NCBI GenBank assembly: GCA_034658635.1
Contig: JAYEFL010000186.1
Location: 12,002 to 76,001, forward strand
Direction of reading: 5' to 3'
DNA: 64,000 nt
DNA from: JABHCC01 sp034658635
Lineage (GTDB): Bacteria > Bacteroidota > Bacteroidia > Bacteroidales > UBA12481
Shown in pieces: positions 26,649 to 35,601 of this stretch. Made by a program: the position numbers and the translations under genes. Numbering within the stretch: position 1 is the stretch's first letter; every line of letters begins with the position of its first letter. Below the pieces are notes generated by a model. The model was not told where the DNA came from, searched no databases, and worked only from the letters and a program-made list of their open reading frames with translations.

Positions 26649-28007
26649 TTAAAAGAGTTTTTGATATAGTTCTCCAATATGCCTTACAGGTTCAATGCGA
26701 ATAATTGTTTGTTTGAGGTCCATTTTCTTCAAATTTCCGGCTGGGATAAATATCTTATCAAACCCTAATCTGGAAGCTTCTGAAACCCTTAGTTCAATAC
26801 GACTTACCGGGCGTATTTCACCGGATAAACCTACTTCTCCGGTAAAGCATGTATTTTGATTCAAGGCTTCATTTTTATCAGAAGAGAGGATAGCAGCCAT
26901 TACGGCCAGATCGGTAGCCGGATCGCTGACTTTAAGTCCGCCAGCCATATTAAGAAAAACATCTTTAATTGATAATTTGAACCCAGCCCGCTTCTCCAAA
27001 ACTGCCAGAAGCATACCCAGCCTGCGAATATCAAATCCTGTTGCAGATCTTTGTGGTGTTCCGTATACAGCGGAGCTCACCAGCGATTGGGTCTGAATTA
27101 GTATCGGCCGCTGGCCTTCTATTGATGCAGAAATGGCATTTCCACTCAGAGGCATATCACGGTTGGCCAGAAGCATTTCTGATGGATTACTTACTTCACG
27201 AAGACCACCCTGCTGCATTTCATATATCCCCAGTTCATCTGTAGAGCCAAATCGATTCTTTTTTGAACGTAGAATGCGGTATAAATGGTTTTGATCGCCT
27301 TCAAACTGAAGAACTGTATCCACCATGTGTTCCAGAACCTTAGGGCCAGCCAGATTTCCTTCTTTATTGATATGACCTATCAGAATTATCGGTACATTTC
27401 TTTCTTTGGAGAAATGTAAAAATTCGGATGTACACTCTCTGATCTGCGTAACTGTACCAGCTGATGACTCAGCCTTTTCTGTAATCAGTGTTTGAATTGA
27501 ATCCACAATTACGAGTCTGGGTTCAATTTCATCCATGTACTTGAGATTGGTTTCAAGAGAGTTTTCACTAATAAAGTACAGGCTGTCATTATTTTTACCA
27601 AGCCTTTCTGTTCGCATTTTCAGTTGTTGCTGACTCTCTTCTCCCGAGATATATAGAATTTTCATCTCGTTCATTTCAAGTGCAAGCTGCAAAACCAGAG
27701 TAGATTTGCCGATTCCGGGTTCTCCACCGATCAAAATAACGGATCCGGGTACAATGCCACCACCAACGACCCGATCGAATTCTTCGTTGCCAGTTTTAAA
27801 TCTACGCACGTCTTCACTCTTAATTTCAGAGATTCTTTTTGGCCTGGAAGAAAAGCGTTTTATTGAGGAGCTTGAGCTGGATTTGTTGGGAGTTATTATT
27901 TCCTCAATATAGCTGTTCCATTCACCGCAAGTCTGACAATGGCCGATCCATTTTGCAGAATGAGTTCCACAGGATTGACAGACGTAGCTTGACTTTTTTT
28001 TGGCCAT
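26649..28007 (-). CDS. radA: DNA repair protein RadA
   Basis: RadA/Sms recombination ATPase of 452 aa. A four-Cys zinc finger opens the protein (VCQSCGTHSAKWIGHCQTCGEW), followed by the RecA-like core with Walker A GGEPGIGKSTL, the KNRFG motif in SKKNRFGSTDELG, and a C-terminal Lon-protease-like domain. It promotes branch migration at recombination intermediates. It lies 30 bases after panD on the same strand, with a palindromic repeat in the gap. Confidence 0.96.
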   Translation of the reverse strand: MAKKKSSYVCQSCGTHSAKWIGHCQTCGEWNSYIEEIITPNKSSSSSSIKRFSSRPKRISEIKSEDVRRFKTGNEEFDRVVGGGIVPGSVILIGGEPGIGKSTLVLQLALEMNEMKILYISGEESQQQLKMRTERLGKNNDSLYFISENSLETNLKYMDEIEPRLVIVDSIQTLITEKAESSAGTVTQIRECTSEFLHFSKERNVPIILIGHINKEGNLAGPKVLEHMVDTVLQFEGDQNHLYRILRSKKNRFGSTDELGIYEMQQGGLREVSNPSEMLLANRDMPLSGNAISASIEGQRPILIQTQSLVSSAVYGTPQRSATGFDIRRLGMLLAVLEKRAGFKLSIKDVFLNMAGGLKVSDPATDLAVMAAILSSDKNEALNQNTCFTGEVGLSGEIRPVSRIELRVSEASRLGFDKIFIPAGNLKKMDLKQTIIRIEPVRHIGELYQKLF

Positions 28008-28020
28008 TATAGTGTGAGCT

Positions 28021-28037
28021 GATTCGCGAATCGGCCC
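28021..28037. repeat. half copy of the GGCCGATTC palindrome family
   Basis: GATTCGCGAATCGGCCC directly abuts the panD stop codon (28038-28040) and matches most of the two full palindromes found at 35489 and 35602. The inner 12 bases (28021-28032) are themselves a perfect palindrome. It lies between panD and radA on the same strand and may modulate read-through or the 3' end of panD. Confidence 0.6.
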
Positions 28038-28391
28038 TTACGGTAATATGCGATTTGTATCGGTATCGGGGAAAACCAGTGTTGGTTTATGTTTTTTTGC
28101 TTCTTCGATATCCATTGAGGCATATGATATGATGATGACCACATCTCCAACCTGAACTTTACGGGCTGCCGGGCCATTAAGGCAAAGCTCTCCCGATCCC
28201 CGCTCTCCCTTTATAACATAAGTTTCAAGACGCTCACCATTATTGATGTTGACTATCTGAACCTTTTCATTTTCAATGATATTGGCAGCTTCCATCAGGT
28301 TCTCATCAATAGTAATACTACCTACGTATTGCAGGTTGGCCTGGCTTACAGTTACCTTATGGATTTTGGATTTACAGACTTCAATAAACAT
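28038..28391 (-). CDS. panD: aspartate 1-decarboxylase
   Basis: Pyruvoyl enzyme that makes beta-alanine from aspartate for pantothenate synthesis. The 117 aa pro-protein starts at MFIEVCKSKIHKV (ATG at 28391) and self-cleaves between Gly24 and Ser25 in the motif YVGSITID. Longer open frames upstream overlap panC and are not needed. It follows panC by 40 bases and has its own promoter-like TACCTTTG inside the end of panC. Confidence 0.96.
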   Translation of the reverse strand: MFIEVCKSKIHKVTVSQANLQYVGSITIDENLMEAANIIENEKVQIVNINNGERLETYVIKGERGSGELCLNGPAARKVQVGDVVIIISYASMDIEEAKKHKPTLVFPDTDTNRILP

Positions 28392-28415
28392 GATTTTTCC
28401 AAACTTTTTCGAGTG

Positions 28416-28423
28416 CAAAGGTA
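28416..28423 (-). promoter_or_regulatory. -7 box (TACCTTTG) for panD
   Basis: Read on the minus strand, TATACCTTTGCA matches the Bacteroidota -7 element closely and lies about 25 bases before the panD ATG, in the spacer between panC and panD. No -33 TTG is at normal spacing. It suggests that panD can be transcribed separately from panC. Confidence 0.45.
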
Positions 28424-28431
28424 TAGAAATT

Positions 28432-29280
28432 TCAAAACATAGGGAGATTATCAATTAATCTGACTTCTCCGGCAAATACAGCAATAAAGCAGCGTACCCG
28501 TAAATTGCATGGCCGGGTAATTTCAACCAGTCCTTCTTCTGTAGCAAATGTAATATATTCCACTCTGAAATTTGATATTGCATTTAACTGTTTTGTCAGC
28601 TGAGTCGATATTTCATCAGGAGATTTTCCCAAACTGATCTCTTGCTTTGCTAACAGAAGAGAGGTATACAAGTGGTCTGCGTGCTTCCTGTCTGCAGGCA
28701 ATAGTCTTTTATTTCTTGAACTCATGGCTAAACCATCAGGTTCACGAATAATCTGACATGGAACTATCTTCACCGGGTGTGATTCTATCTTTGTTAATTC
28801 TCGTATTATGGCCAATTGTTGAAAGTCTTTTTCACCAAAATACGCACTTGTTGGCTCAATAATGCGGAAAAGCTTATCAACCACAATCCCCACACCATTA
28901 AAATGGCCTGGCCTGTGGGCCCCTTCCATCACTTTCTCAAGGTCACCAAAATCATATGATTTAGTTTCTTCAACAGAGTACATTTCTTCTGCATCGGGTG
29001 CAAAAACAAAATCTCCGGGTTCTAGTATTCCAGACAGCATTTCAAGGTCATTCTCAAGGGTTCTCGGATAATTATGAAGATCTGAAGCCTTGTTAAACTG
29101 GATCGGATTCACAAAGATTGAAACTGCAACAGACTGATTTTCAGCCTTGGCTCTTCGAACAAGAGTCAAATGACCTTCATGCAAAGCTCCCATGGTTGGA
29201 ACGAACCCCAAGCTGAATTTTTTCAACTTCAAGAGCTTGCGATAATCAATGGTCTCGTTGATGTGTTTGAACAGTTTCAT
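28432..29280 (-). CDS. panC: pantothenate synthetase
   Basis: ATP-dependent ligase joining pantoate and beta-alanine, 282 aa. The nucleotidyl-transferase signature is GFVPTMGALHEGHL, followed by FVNPIQFN and the KMSKS-like loop MSSRNKRL. Together with panD it provides the last steps of pantothenate synthesis. It is transcribed divergently from the GT5-like gene. Confidence 0.96.
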   Translation of the reverse strand: MKLFKHINETIDYRKLLKLKKFSLGFVPTMGALHEGHLTLVRRAKAENQSVAVSIFVNPIQFNKASDLHNYPRTLENDLEMLSGILEPGDFVFAPDAEEMYSVEETKSYDFGDLEKVMEGAHRPGHFNGVGIVVDKLFRIIEPTSAYFGEKDFQQLAIIRELTKIESHPVKIVPCQIIREPDGLAMSSRNKRLLPADRKHADHLYTSLLLAKQEISLGKSPDEISTQLTKQLNAISNFRVEYITFATEEGLVEITRPCNLRVRCFIAVFAGEVRLIDNLPMF

Positions 29281-29305
29281 TCTGATTTATTTCAAGAACG
29301 GCTGG

Positions 29306-29333
29306 CAAAGTTAAATAGAAAAGCTATTAACAA
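29306..29333 (-). promoter_or_regulatory. promoter for panC (TTG-N17-TAACTTTG)
   Basis: On the minus strand a TTG (complement of CAA at 29331-29333) stands 17 bases before TAACTTTG (complement of 29306-29313), close to the Bacteroidota promoter layout. The -7 box ends 25 bases before the panC ATG. Confidence 0.55.
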
Positions 29334-29354
29334 TTCCCAATAAGTGTTAATAAG

Positions 29355-29385
29355 TTGAGATTTACCTCAATTTTTACTAATTTTG
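29355..29385 (+). promoter_or_regulatory. promoter for the GT5-like gene (TTG-N20-TAATTTTG)
   Basis: TTG at 29355-29357 and TAATTTTG at 29378-29385 are separated by 20 bases, a good match to the Bacteroidota consensus. It lies back-to-back with the panC promoter and ends 26 bases before the ATG at 29412. Confidence 0.6.
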
Positions 29386-29411
29386 CAAGCGAAAAGGAAA
29401 ATCTGTCGGGA

Positions 29412-30224
29412 ATGAAAAAACAAAGAATTCTGTACGTTTCTCAAGAGATAGCCCCATACTTGCCAGAGAGCGAAATGTCCAAGATCGGACGATATTTACC
29501 CCAGGGAATTCAGGAATTAGGCATGGAAATTCGCACTTTTATGCCGAAGTATGGCCACATCAATGAGCGACGTAATCAGCTGCACGAGGTCATTCGCCTC
29601 TCAGGCATGAATCTTATTATAAATGATTCAGATCATCCCCTGATTATCAAGGTGGCCTCAATTCAGGCTGCAAGGATGCAGGTGTATTTTATTGATAATG
29701 AAGATTATTTTCATCAGAAAGGGATACTCGGAGGTGAAAACGGGAAGGAATTTGCTGATAATGATGAGCGAACAATCTTTTTTGCCCGTGGCGTTCTTGA
29801 AACTGTCAGGAAGCTTCGCTGGGGGCCAAATCTTGTTCATTGTCACGGAGTTATTACATCGGTTATCCCCCTTTATCTTAGAAAGGCTTTCCAGGATGAT
29901 CCTTTGTTTAATACGGCAAAGGTGATCGTTTCTCTGTACAATGAAGGTTTTTCGGGAGAGATGAATAATAGTTTTAAAGAAAAAGTTTTACTAGAGGGCA
30001 TTAGTTCGGAAGATGTTAACGTTATATCCAAACCGGATGCCGCAGCACTGAATAAACTTGCAGTAAATTTTGCGGATGGTGTGATTCTTGGCAGCAAGGA
30101 TCTGGATTCAGAATTATTAGATTACGTGAAGTCCAGCGGAATACCATACCTGGAGTATCAGGATCCGGATAATTATGTAACGGCCTACTCTGATTTTTAC
30201 GAACAGATATTGGCTATTGACTAA
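29412..30224 (+). CDS. single-domain glycogen/starch synthase-like (GT5 N-domain) protein
   Basis: Protein of 270 aa resembling only the N-terminal (acceptor) domain of GT5 glycogen synthases: RILYVSQEIAPYLPESEMSK replaces the synthase KTGGL-type ADP-glucose loop, and the HCHG and LYNEGF segments follow. The C-terminal nucleotide-sugar domain is absent, so it cannot be a complete GT-B enzyme. Stand-alone proteins of this kind are common in Bacteroidota between panC and a DUF4270 gene, so it is probably a family form and not a broken gene. The ATG at 29412 is preferred over 29355, which lies inside the promoter. Confidence 0.8.
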   Translation: MKKQRILYVSQEIAPYLPESEMSKIGRYLPQGIQELGMEIRTFMPKYGHINERRNQLHEVIRLSGMNLIINDSDHPLIIKVASIQAARMQVYFIDNEDYFHQKGILGGENGKEFADNDERTIFFARGVLETVRKLRWGPNLVHCHGVITSVIPLYLRKAFQDDPLFNTAKVIVSLYNEGFSGEMNNSFKEKVLLEGISSEDVNVISKPDAAALNKLAVNFADGVILGSKDLDSELLDYVKSSGIPYLEYQDPDNYVTAYSDFYEQILAID

Positions 30225-30241
30225 TGTAATTATTGCAGCTC

Positions 30242-31549
30242 ATGATGAAACAGCATTTAGGTTCATTCCTTTCAAGGCTCCTGTACGGGGGGCTTTTATT
30301 TTTTATGATAACAGGATTTTATTCCTGTGATAATTCAGACCAATTGGGTTTGGAGATCACTCCTCCCGGCGAAAGATTTGCTTATCATATTGATTCCAAT
30401 GCCTTAATCGGCATGAAAACTTTGAGGCAAGATTCGCTTACCAGTGAGAAACGCAGTGCAATCTTGCTCGGATCAATAGCAGATGATGTTTTCGGATCTC
30501 ATCAGTCCAGTTTCCTCACCCAGTTGCGATTGTCGTCGCAGGATGTGGATTTTGGAGAAGAAATACAGTTGGATTCTACTATTCTGCTTTTGAAATATCA
30601 TGGATACTATGGTGATACAAGCAGTCTGCAAAATATCCAGGTTTTTGAAATGACCGATGATCTGGAATTTGACAGTACCTACTATTCTAACCTCAGTCTG
30701 GAGACTTATTTTGATTCAAGTCAGCCACTTGCTGAAAAGAGCTATTATCCAACTCCGGGAGCTGACTCGCTGACAATTCGTATGGATGATCAGATTGGGT
30801 TGAAAATATTAGAAGCCGATACCAGTCATCTCAGGGATAACAGTACATTTCTGGAATATTTTAAAGGTTTGTATCTGACAACTGATCCTGTTGAATCCGG
30901 GGGAGTAATGACCTATTTCAATCTGGCCGGAGGACAATCAAGGCTGATATTATATTACAGCAATAATGAGGAAGATTCACTGTCTTATGAAGTTATCATT
31001 AACAGTAATTGTACCTGGGTAAATATTTTTGATCATGAGTACGAAGGCTCTGAAGCAGGAGCAGTTGTCAATGATAGTATAGATACCCATGAGCTGGTAT
31101 ATATTCAGGCTATGTCTGGATTAAGAGCTGGTTTGAGCATTGAGTTTAGCGACAGTATTCTGCTTTTGGCAGAGAAAGGTATTGCTATTAATAAGGCAGA
31201 ACTGATTTTTCCCGTCACCACGGATTATGTTAATGATTATCTTGAAAAGCCTGCTACTTTGGCTGTTTTTGGTGCCAATGAAGATGGAACCAACACTTTC
31301 ATTGATGATATTTTTCTGGGAGAAAGCTATTACGATGGTACTTATCACCAGGAAGAGGAAGGCTATATTTTCAATATTTCACGTCATATACAGAATCTAC
31401 TGAACCCTGACATTGACAACAGGCTGGAAAACAGTGGATTATACTTGGTGATTAACGATGCACGAGTATCAGCCAGTAATCTTGTTTTAAAGAATGGCGA
31501 TTCCTTATCTGGTGTTCGATTGATTATTACCTACACAATGATTAACTAG
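30242..31549 (+). CDS. DUF4270 lipoprotein
   Basis: Predicted outer-membrane lipoprotein of about 435 aa. The signal peptide ends at the lipobox in ITGFYSCDNSDQLG, followed by the DUF4270 hallmarks (LLGSIADDVFGSHQSSFLTQLRLS, IQLDSTILLLKY, and a C-terminal LVINDARVSASNLVLKNG). The function of the family is unknown; it occurs throughout Bacteroidota, commonly downstream of the GT5-like gene as here. The start is ATG at 30242 or 30245; the frame also opens at a TTG at 30233. Confidence 0.88.
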   Translation: MMKQHLGSFLSRLLYGGLLFFMITGFYSCDNSDQLGLEITPPGERFAYHIDSNALIGMKTLRQDSLTSEKRSAILLGSIADDVFGSHQSSFLTQLRLSSQDVDFGEEIQLDSTILLLKYHGYYGDTSSLQNIQVFEMTDDLEFDSTYYSNLSLETYFDSSQPLAEKSYYPTPGADSLTIRMDDQIGLKILEADTSHLRDNSTFLEYFKGLYLTTDPVESGGVMTYFNLAGGQSRLILYYSNNEEDSLSYEVIINSNCTWVNIFDHEYEGSEAGAVVNDSIDTHELVYIQAMSGLRAGLSIEFSDSILLLAEKGIAINKAELIFPVTTDYVNDYLEKPATLAVFGANEDGTNTFIDDIFLGESYYDGTYHQEEEGYIFNISRHIQNLLNPDIDNRLENSGLYLVINDARVSASNLVLKNGDSLSGVRLIITYTMIN

Positions 31550-31556
31550 CCTGCCT

Positions 31557-31598
31557 GGCAGACACATTGGTCTCATGGGCAGACACATTGGTCTGCCC
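31557..31598. repeat. two direct copies of a 17-bp repeat, the second forming a hairpin
   Basis: GGCAGACACATTGGTCT occurs at 31557-31573 and again at 31578-31594. The second copy extends into a perfect hairpin with arms GGGCAGAC (31577-31584) and GTCTGCCC (31591-31598) around a six-base loop. A related copy lies at 46840-46860. It follows the DUF4270 stop and precedes glmS, so it may serve as a terminator without a T-run. Confidence 0.65.
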
Positions 31599-31613
31599 CT
31601 ACTTCATTTTTTA

Positions 31614-31621
31614 TATCTTTG
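31614..31621 (+). promoter_or_regulatory. -7 box (TATCTTTG) for glmS
   Basis: A TAnnTTTG match 39 bases before the glmS ATG, with a TTG at 31588-31590 (spacing 23, slightly long). The box lies after the hairpin repeat, consistent with a fresh start of transcription. Confidence 0.5.
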
Positions 31622-31660
31622 TTTCAACCATTTTATTATGAACCCTTACAATAAATCATT

Positions 31661-33496
31661 ATGTGTGGAATTGTTGGCTACATTGGAGGCAAGGATGCTT
31701 ATCCAATTTTGATCAATGGACTCAGGCGATTAGAATACCGGGGATATGATTCTGCCGGAATTGCCCTGATTGATAACGGAATTCATATCCATAAAGTAAA
31801 AGGAAAGGTGGGCGATTTGGAAAACCGATTTGTTTCGCAATCCAAAAAGGGCAATATCGGGATGGGTCACACCCGCTGGGCTACCCATGGTGAACCCAAT
31901 GAGATTAATGCCCATCCTCATGTTTCGTTTCGTGGTCATTTTACCCTGGTGCACAATGGTATAATAGAGAATTATGCCTCTATCAAGAAGCATCTCTTAT
32001 CCAGAGAAGTGAAATTCAGAGGAGAAACAGACTCTGAGGTTTTCGTTAATCTAATTGAACATTTGTACCTGGAGGTGGATGTTTCAGCGGAGCAGGCGGT
32101 TCAGATGGCATGCCATAAAGTGGAAGGGGCCTATGGAATTGTGGTTGCTTGTAATAATGAGCCTGACAGGCTGATTGCTGCACGTAAGGGAAGTCCTTTG
32201 GTTATCGGGGTTGGTGAGGGCGAATATTTTCTGGCTTCAGATGCCACTCCTCTGGTTGAGTACACGAGTAATGTTATTTATCTGAATGATGATGATCTGG
32301 CGATTATCAAAAAGGATGAGTTAATTTTAAAAACTCTTCGCAATCCGATACATAAGCCGGAAATACAGGAGCTGGATCTTTCTATCGGGGAAATTGATAA
32401 GGAGGGGTATGATCATTTTATGCTCAAAGAAATTTTTGAGCAGCCCAGGGCAATTCAGGATACATTCAGAGGACGAATATTGGCCGATTTTCAGGGTATT
32501 CAACTGGGAGGATTGATGGAGGTCTTGCCAAAACTATATCAGGCCAAGAGAATAATCATCACTGCATGCGGTACATCATGGCATGCCGCACTGGTTGGGG
32601 AGTACTATTTTGAAGAGTTTTCCCGCATTCCGGTTGAAGTAGAGTATAGTTCAGAATTCAGGTATAGAAATCCCATTATCGGACCTGAGGATATTGTTAT
32701 TGCAATATCGCAAAGTGGAGAAACAGCAGATACTTTAGCTGCCATCAAGTTAGCTAAGGAGAGAGGTGCAACAGTTTTGGGTATTTGTAATGTTGTAGGT
32801 TCAAGTATTCCGAGAGAAACCGACGCGGGTGTCTATACCCATGCGGGACCTGAAATCGGAGTTGCAAGTACAAAAGCGTTTACGGCTCAGGTTACGGTTC
32901 TGTTTATGATGGCCATATCTACCGGGAGACATAATGGAAGTCTTTCTCAGGAAAAGTTTGAAAGCCTGATTCGCGAACTGGTAACTATTCCGTCAAAGAT
33001 GGAAGAAACACTCACGGCTGAAAAGGAGATAGTTGAATTGGCTGGCATAATCAAAGATTCACCCAATGCACTATATCTGGGAAGGGGAGCATTTTTCCCA
33101 GTGGCTCTTGAGGGTGCATTGAAGCTGAAGGAGATATCGTATATTCATGCTGAGGGATATCCGGCTGCGGAGATGAAACATGGTCCCATAGCCCTGGTGG
33201 ATGAAAATATGCCTGTGATTGTTGTTGCTACCAAGGACCAAACCACTGAAAAGGTTATCAGTAATATTCAGGAGATTAAGGCCAGAAAAGGAAAAGTAAT
33301 AGCTATAGTTACTGAAGGAGATGAGGAAATAATCAAAATAGCTGACCATACAATAGCAGTTAAAGACACTTCTCCTGAATTTGCCGTTCTTTTATCTGTA
33401 GTTCCTCTCCAGTTGCTTGCATATCATATTGCTGTGATGAGGGGATGCGACGTTGATCAGCCCAGAAATCTTGCCAAGTCTGTAACCGTAGAATAA
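31661..33496 (+). CDS. glmS: glutamine--fructose-6-phosphate aminotransferase (isomerizing)
   Basis: Enzyme of 611 aa making glucosamine 6-phosphate for peptidoglycan and LPS. The N-terminal glutaminase domain starts MCGIVGYIGG with the catalytic Cys directly after Met, followed by RWATHGEPNEINAHPH. Two SIS sugar-isomerase domains follow (ITACGTSWHAALVGEYYFEE, AISQSGETADTLAA, GRGAFFPVALEGALKLKEISY). The C-terminus LAKSVTVE is canonical. Six bases separate it from the DUF4954 gene. Confidence 0.98.
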   Translation: MCGIVGYIGGKDAYPILINGLRRLEYRGYDSAGIALIDNGIHIHKVKGKVGDLENRFVSQSKKGNIGMGHTRWATHGEPNEINAHPHVSFRGHFTLVHNGIIENYASIKKHLLSREVKFRGETDSEVFVNLIEHLYLEVDVSAEQAVQMACHKVEGAYGIVVACNNEPDRLIAARKGSPLVIGVGEGEYFLASDATPLVEYTSNVIYLNDDDLAIIKKDELILKTLRNPIHKPEIQELDLSIGEIDKEGYDHFMLKEIFEQPRAIQDTFRGRILADFQGIQLGGLMEVLPKLYQAKRIIITACGTSWHAALVGEYYFEEFSRIPVEVEYSSEFRYRNPIIGPEDIVIAISQSGETADTLAAIKLAKERGATVLGICNVVGSSIPRETDAGVYTHAGPEIGVASTKAFTAQVTVLFMMAISTGRHNGSLSQEKFESLIRELVTIPSKMEETLTAEKEIVELAGIIKDSPNALYLGRGAFFPVALEGALKLKEISYIHAEGYPAAEMKHGPIALVDENMPVIVVATKDQTTEKVISNIQEIKARKGKVIAIVTEGDEEIIKIADHTIAVKDTSPEFAVLLSVVPLQLLAYHIAVMRGCDVDQPRNLAKSVTVE

Positions 33497-33502
33497 TTTC
33501 GC

Positions 33503-35488
33503 ATGAAAAAATCAGCATATCGTTCTCTGAATCCTGGTGAAATAGAAATTCTTAGGGCACAGGACTGTCATTCTGATTCATGGCAGAATATTCAGGTTAA
33601 GGAGGGTTTTGATCCGAAACGAATTAACAATAGTAGTTTTTCTGGTGAAATTCGTCTCGGTATTTTTTCTAAACAAGTGAGTTTTCCTGGCGGAGTCAGG
33701 CATAAGGCAGGAATTAGCTATTCTGCTTTGCATAATTGTACTGTTGGAGATGAGTGTTTTATCTCAGGTGTGCGAAACTACATTGCCAATTATGATATTG
33801 CCGATAATGTGGTTATTGACAATCTCGAAATAATGTATACAGAGGGTGAAACCTCTTTTGGAAATGGGATTGGTGTTGCTGTGCTGAATGAAACCGGGGG
33901 ACGAGAGGTATTGATGTATAATCGTCTTTCTGCTCATCTAGCCTATATCATGGCTTTGTATCGTCACCGGCCAAAGGTGATCGAGAAGATTTACCGGATG
34001 ATTGCAAAATATGCCAAAAAACGGAAAAGCAGTCGGGGATATGTAGGACCTGGTAGTATTATTACCAATACAGGTCAAATAAGAAATGTATGGATAGGGG
34101 AAAGCGCAAGAATTGAAGGTGTTACCCGTCTTGACGAGGGCTCTGTAAACTCATCCCTTGCTGCTCCGGTTAAAATTGGCTGTAGTGTAAGTGCCCGGTT
34201 TTTTATTATTTCATCGGGATCTGTAATAACGGATTCATGTTTGCTGGAGAAATGCTTTGTTGGACAGGGAGTTGAGCTTGGGCGGTATTTTTCGGCTGAA
34301 AATTCTCTGTTTTTCTCAAATTGTGTTGGATTTCATGGAGAGGCATGTTCTATTTTTGCCGGACCCTATACGGTTACACATCATAAATCCACACTTTTGA
34401 TTGCTGCATACTATTCCTTTCTTAATGCAGGCAGTGGATCTAACCAAAGCAACCACATGTATAAGCTAGGACCTATACATCAGGGAATTATTGAGCGTGG
34501 TAGTAAAACAACCTCAGACTCCTACATGTTATGGCCTGCTCGAGTTGGAGCATTTACACTGGTTATGGGGCGGCATTATAAAAATTCTGACACTACAGAT
34601 CTTCCTTTCTCTTATTTGATAGAGAGTCAGGATGAAAGTGTTCTGGCTCCTGCTGTTAATCTGAAATCAGTTGGTACTATCAGAGATGCACAAAAATGGC
34701 CTAAGAGAGATAAGCGAAAAGACCCTGATCTGCTTGATCATATAAATTTCAACCTTCTGAGTCCGTTTACTATTCAAAAAATGTGGAGGGGTAGGGATAT
34801 ATTGAACAGTCTCAAGGGCAATGCAGGCAGGCATTCTGATTATTATTTCTATGAAAATTGCAAGATTCAGAGAAGATCTTTGGAAAAAGGCTTGAAGTTG
34901 TACACGATGGGAATTCAGAAATTTCTAGGTAACTCACTGATTTCGAGGCTGGAGAAAAAGGAAGTGAAAGATGTAGATGAATTGTTTGTGAAGCTTGAAA
35001 CCTGTCACCGCCATGGAGCTGGTGAGTGGGTCGATCTGGCCGGATTGTTTGCTCCGAAAACACTGGTTGAGGATTTGTTAAACCGAATTGAAACCAAACA
35101 TGTGACAGATTTAGAAGATATTCATCTGGAGTTTTATAAGTGGCACAAGGATTATTACGAGATGGAGTGGACTTGGGCGAAAGCGAAGCTGGAGGAAGAG
35201 TTTGGTATTCCTATTTCAAAGTTTAATTCCGATGATGTAATTGAGATTATTGAATCATGGAAAAAGGCTGTAGTAGGTTTAGATAATCTGCTTTACGAAG
35301 ATGCCAAAAAGGAATTTGCCCTTTCATCGCAAACTGGTTTTGGAGTGGATGGCAGCGAGGCAGACCGGGATCTGGATTTTGAGGAAGTCAGAGGTGATTT
35401 CGAAAAAAATCCGGCCGTATCAGCGATACGGAAGCACATAGAGAAAAAAACAAAATTGGGGGATTGGTGGATTGGGAAAATGAGGTAG
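33503..35488 (+). CDS. DUF4954 protein with left-handed beta-helix region
   Basis: Protein of 661 aa matching the Bacteroidota DUF4954 family. The first two thirds contain hexapeptide-like turns of a left-handed beta-helix (for example GYVGPGSIITNTGQIRNVWI and VKIGCSVSARFFIISSGSVI), as in sugar-nucleotide acyltransferases; the last third is helical. No catalytic role is established. It follows glmS closely, so involvement in amino-sugar or envelope metabolism is an inference from position. The stop codon runs into a palindromic repeat. Confidence 0.85.
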   Translation: MKKSAYRSLNPGEIEILRAQDCHSDSWQNIQVKEGFDPKRINNSSFSGEIRLGIFSKQVSFPGGVRHKAGISYSALHNCTVGDECFISGVRNYIANYDIADNVVIDNLEIMYTEGETSFGNGIGVAVLNETGGREVLMYNRLSAHLAYIMALYRHRPKVIEKIYRMIAKYAKKRKSSRGYVGPGSIITNTGQIRNVWIGESARIEGVTRLDEGSVNSSLAAPVKIGCSVSARFFIISSGSVITDSCLLEKCFVGQGVELGRYFSAENSLFFSNCVGFHGEACSIFAGPYTVTHHKSTLLIAAYYSFLNAGSGSNQSNHMYKLGPIHQGIIERGSKTTSDSYMLWPARVGAFTLVMGRHYKNSDTTDLPFSYLIESQDESVLAPAVNLKSVGTIRDAQKWPKRDKRKDPDLLDHINFNLLSPFTIQKMWRGRDILNSLKGNAGRHSDYYFYENCKIQRRSLEKGLKLYTMGIQKFLGNSLISRLEKKEVKDVDELFVKLETCHRHGAGEWVDLAGLFAPKTLVEDLLNRIETKHVTDLEDIHLEFYKWHKDYYEMEWTWAKAKLEEEFGIPISKFNSDDVIEIIESWKKAVVGLDNLLYEDAKKEFALSSQTGFGVDGSEADRDLDFEEVRGDFEKNPAVSAIRKHIEKKTKLGDWWIGKMR

Positions 35489-35510
35489 GGGCCGATTCTC
35501 GAATCGGCCC
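35489..35510. repeat. perfect extragenic palindrome, copy 1
   Basis: The arms GGGCCGATTC and GAATCGGCCC are separated by two bases (TC) and directly follow the DUF4954 stop codon. The same arms recur at 35602. Between convergent genes this would form a strong hairpin in either transcript, although no T-run is present. Confidence 0.75.
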
Positions 35511-35575
35511 ACCTCGTTCGGTGAATCGGCCCATCTTGTTCATGAATCGGCCCATTTCGTTCGGTGAATCGGCAC
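35501..35575 (+). repeat. tandem 21-22-bp repeats built on GAATCGGCCC
   Basis: The right arm of the palindrome is repeated at 35501, 35523, 35544 and 35566 with a spacing of 22, 21 and 22 bases. The linkers between copies are alike (for example CTCGTTCGGT and TTCGTTCGGT). The last copy is degenerate (GAATCGGCAC). The array therefore looks like local amplification of one half of the palindrome. Confidence 0.7.
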
Positions 35576-35601
35576 GATATAGATTTGGATAATTCCATCC
35601 G

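Noticed and set aside
35501..35575. Possible CRISPR-like array of 10-bp repeats at regular spacing
   Set aside because: The spacers are nearly identical to each other and only 11-12 bases long, no cas genes are near, and the unit equals one arm of the flanking palindromes.
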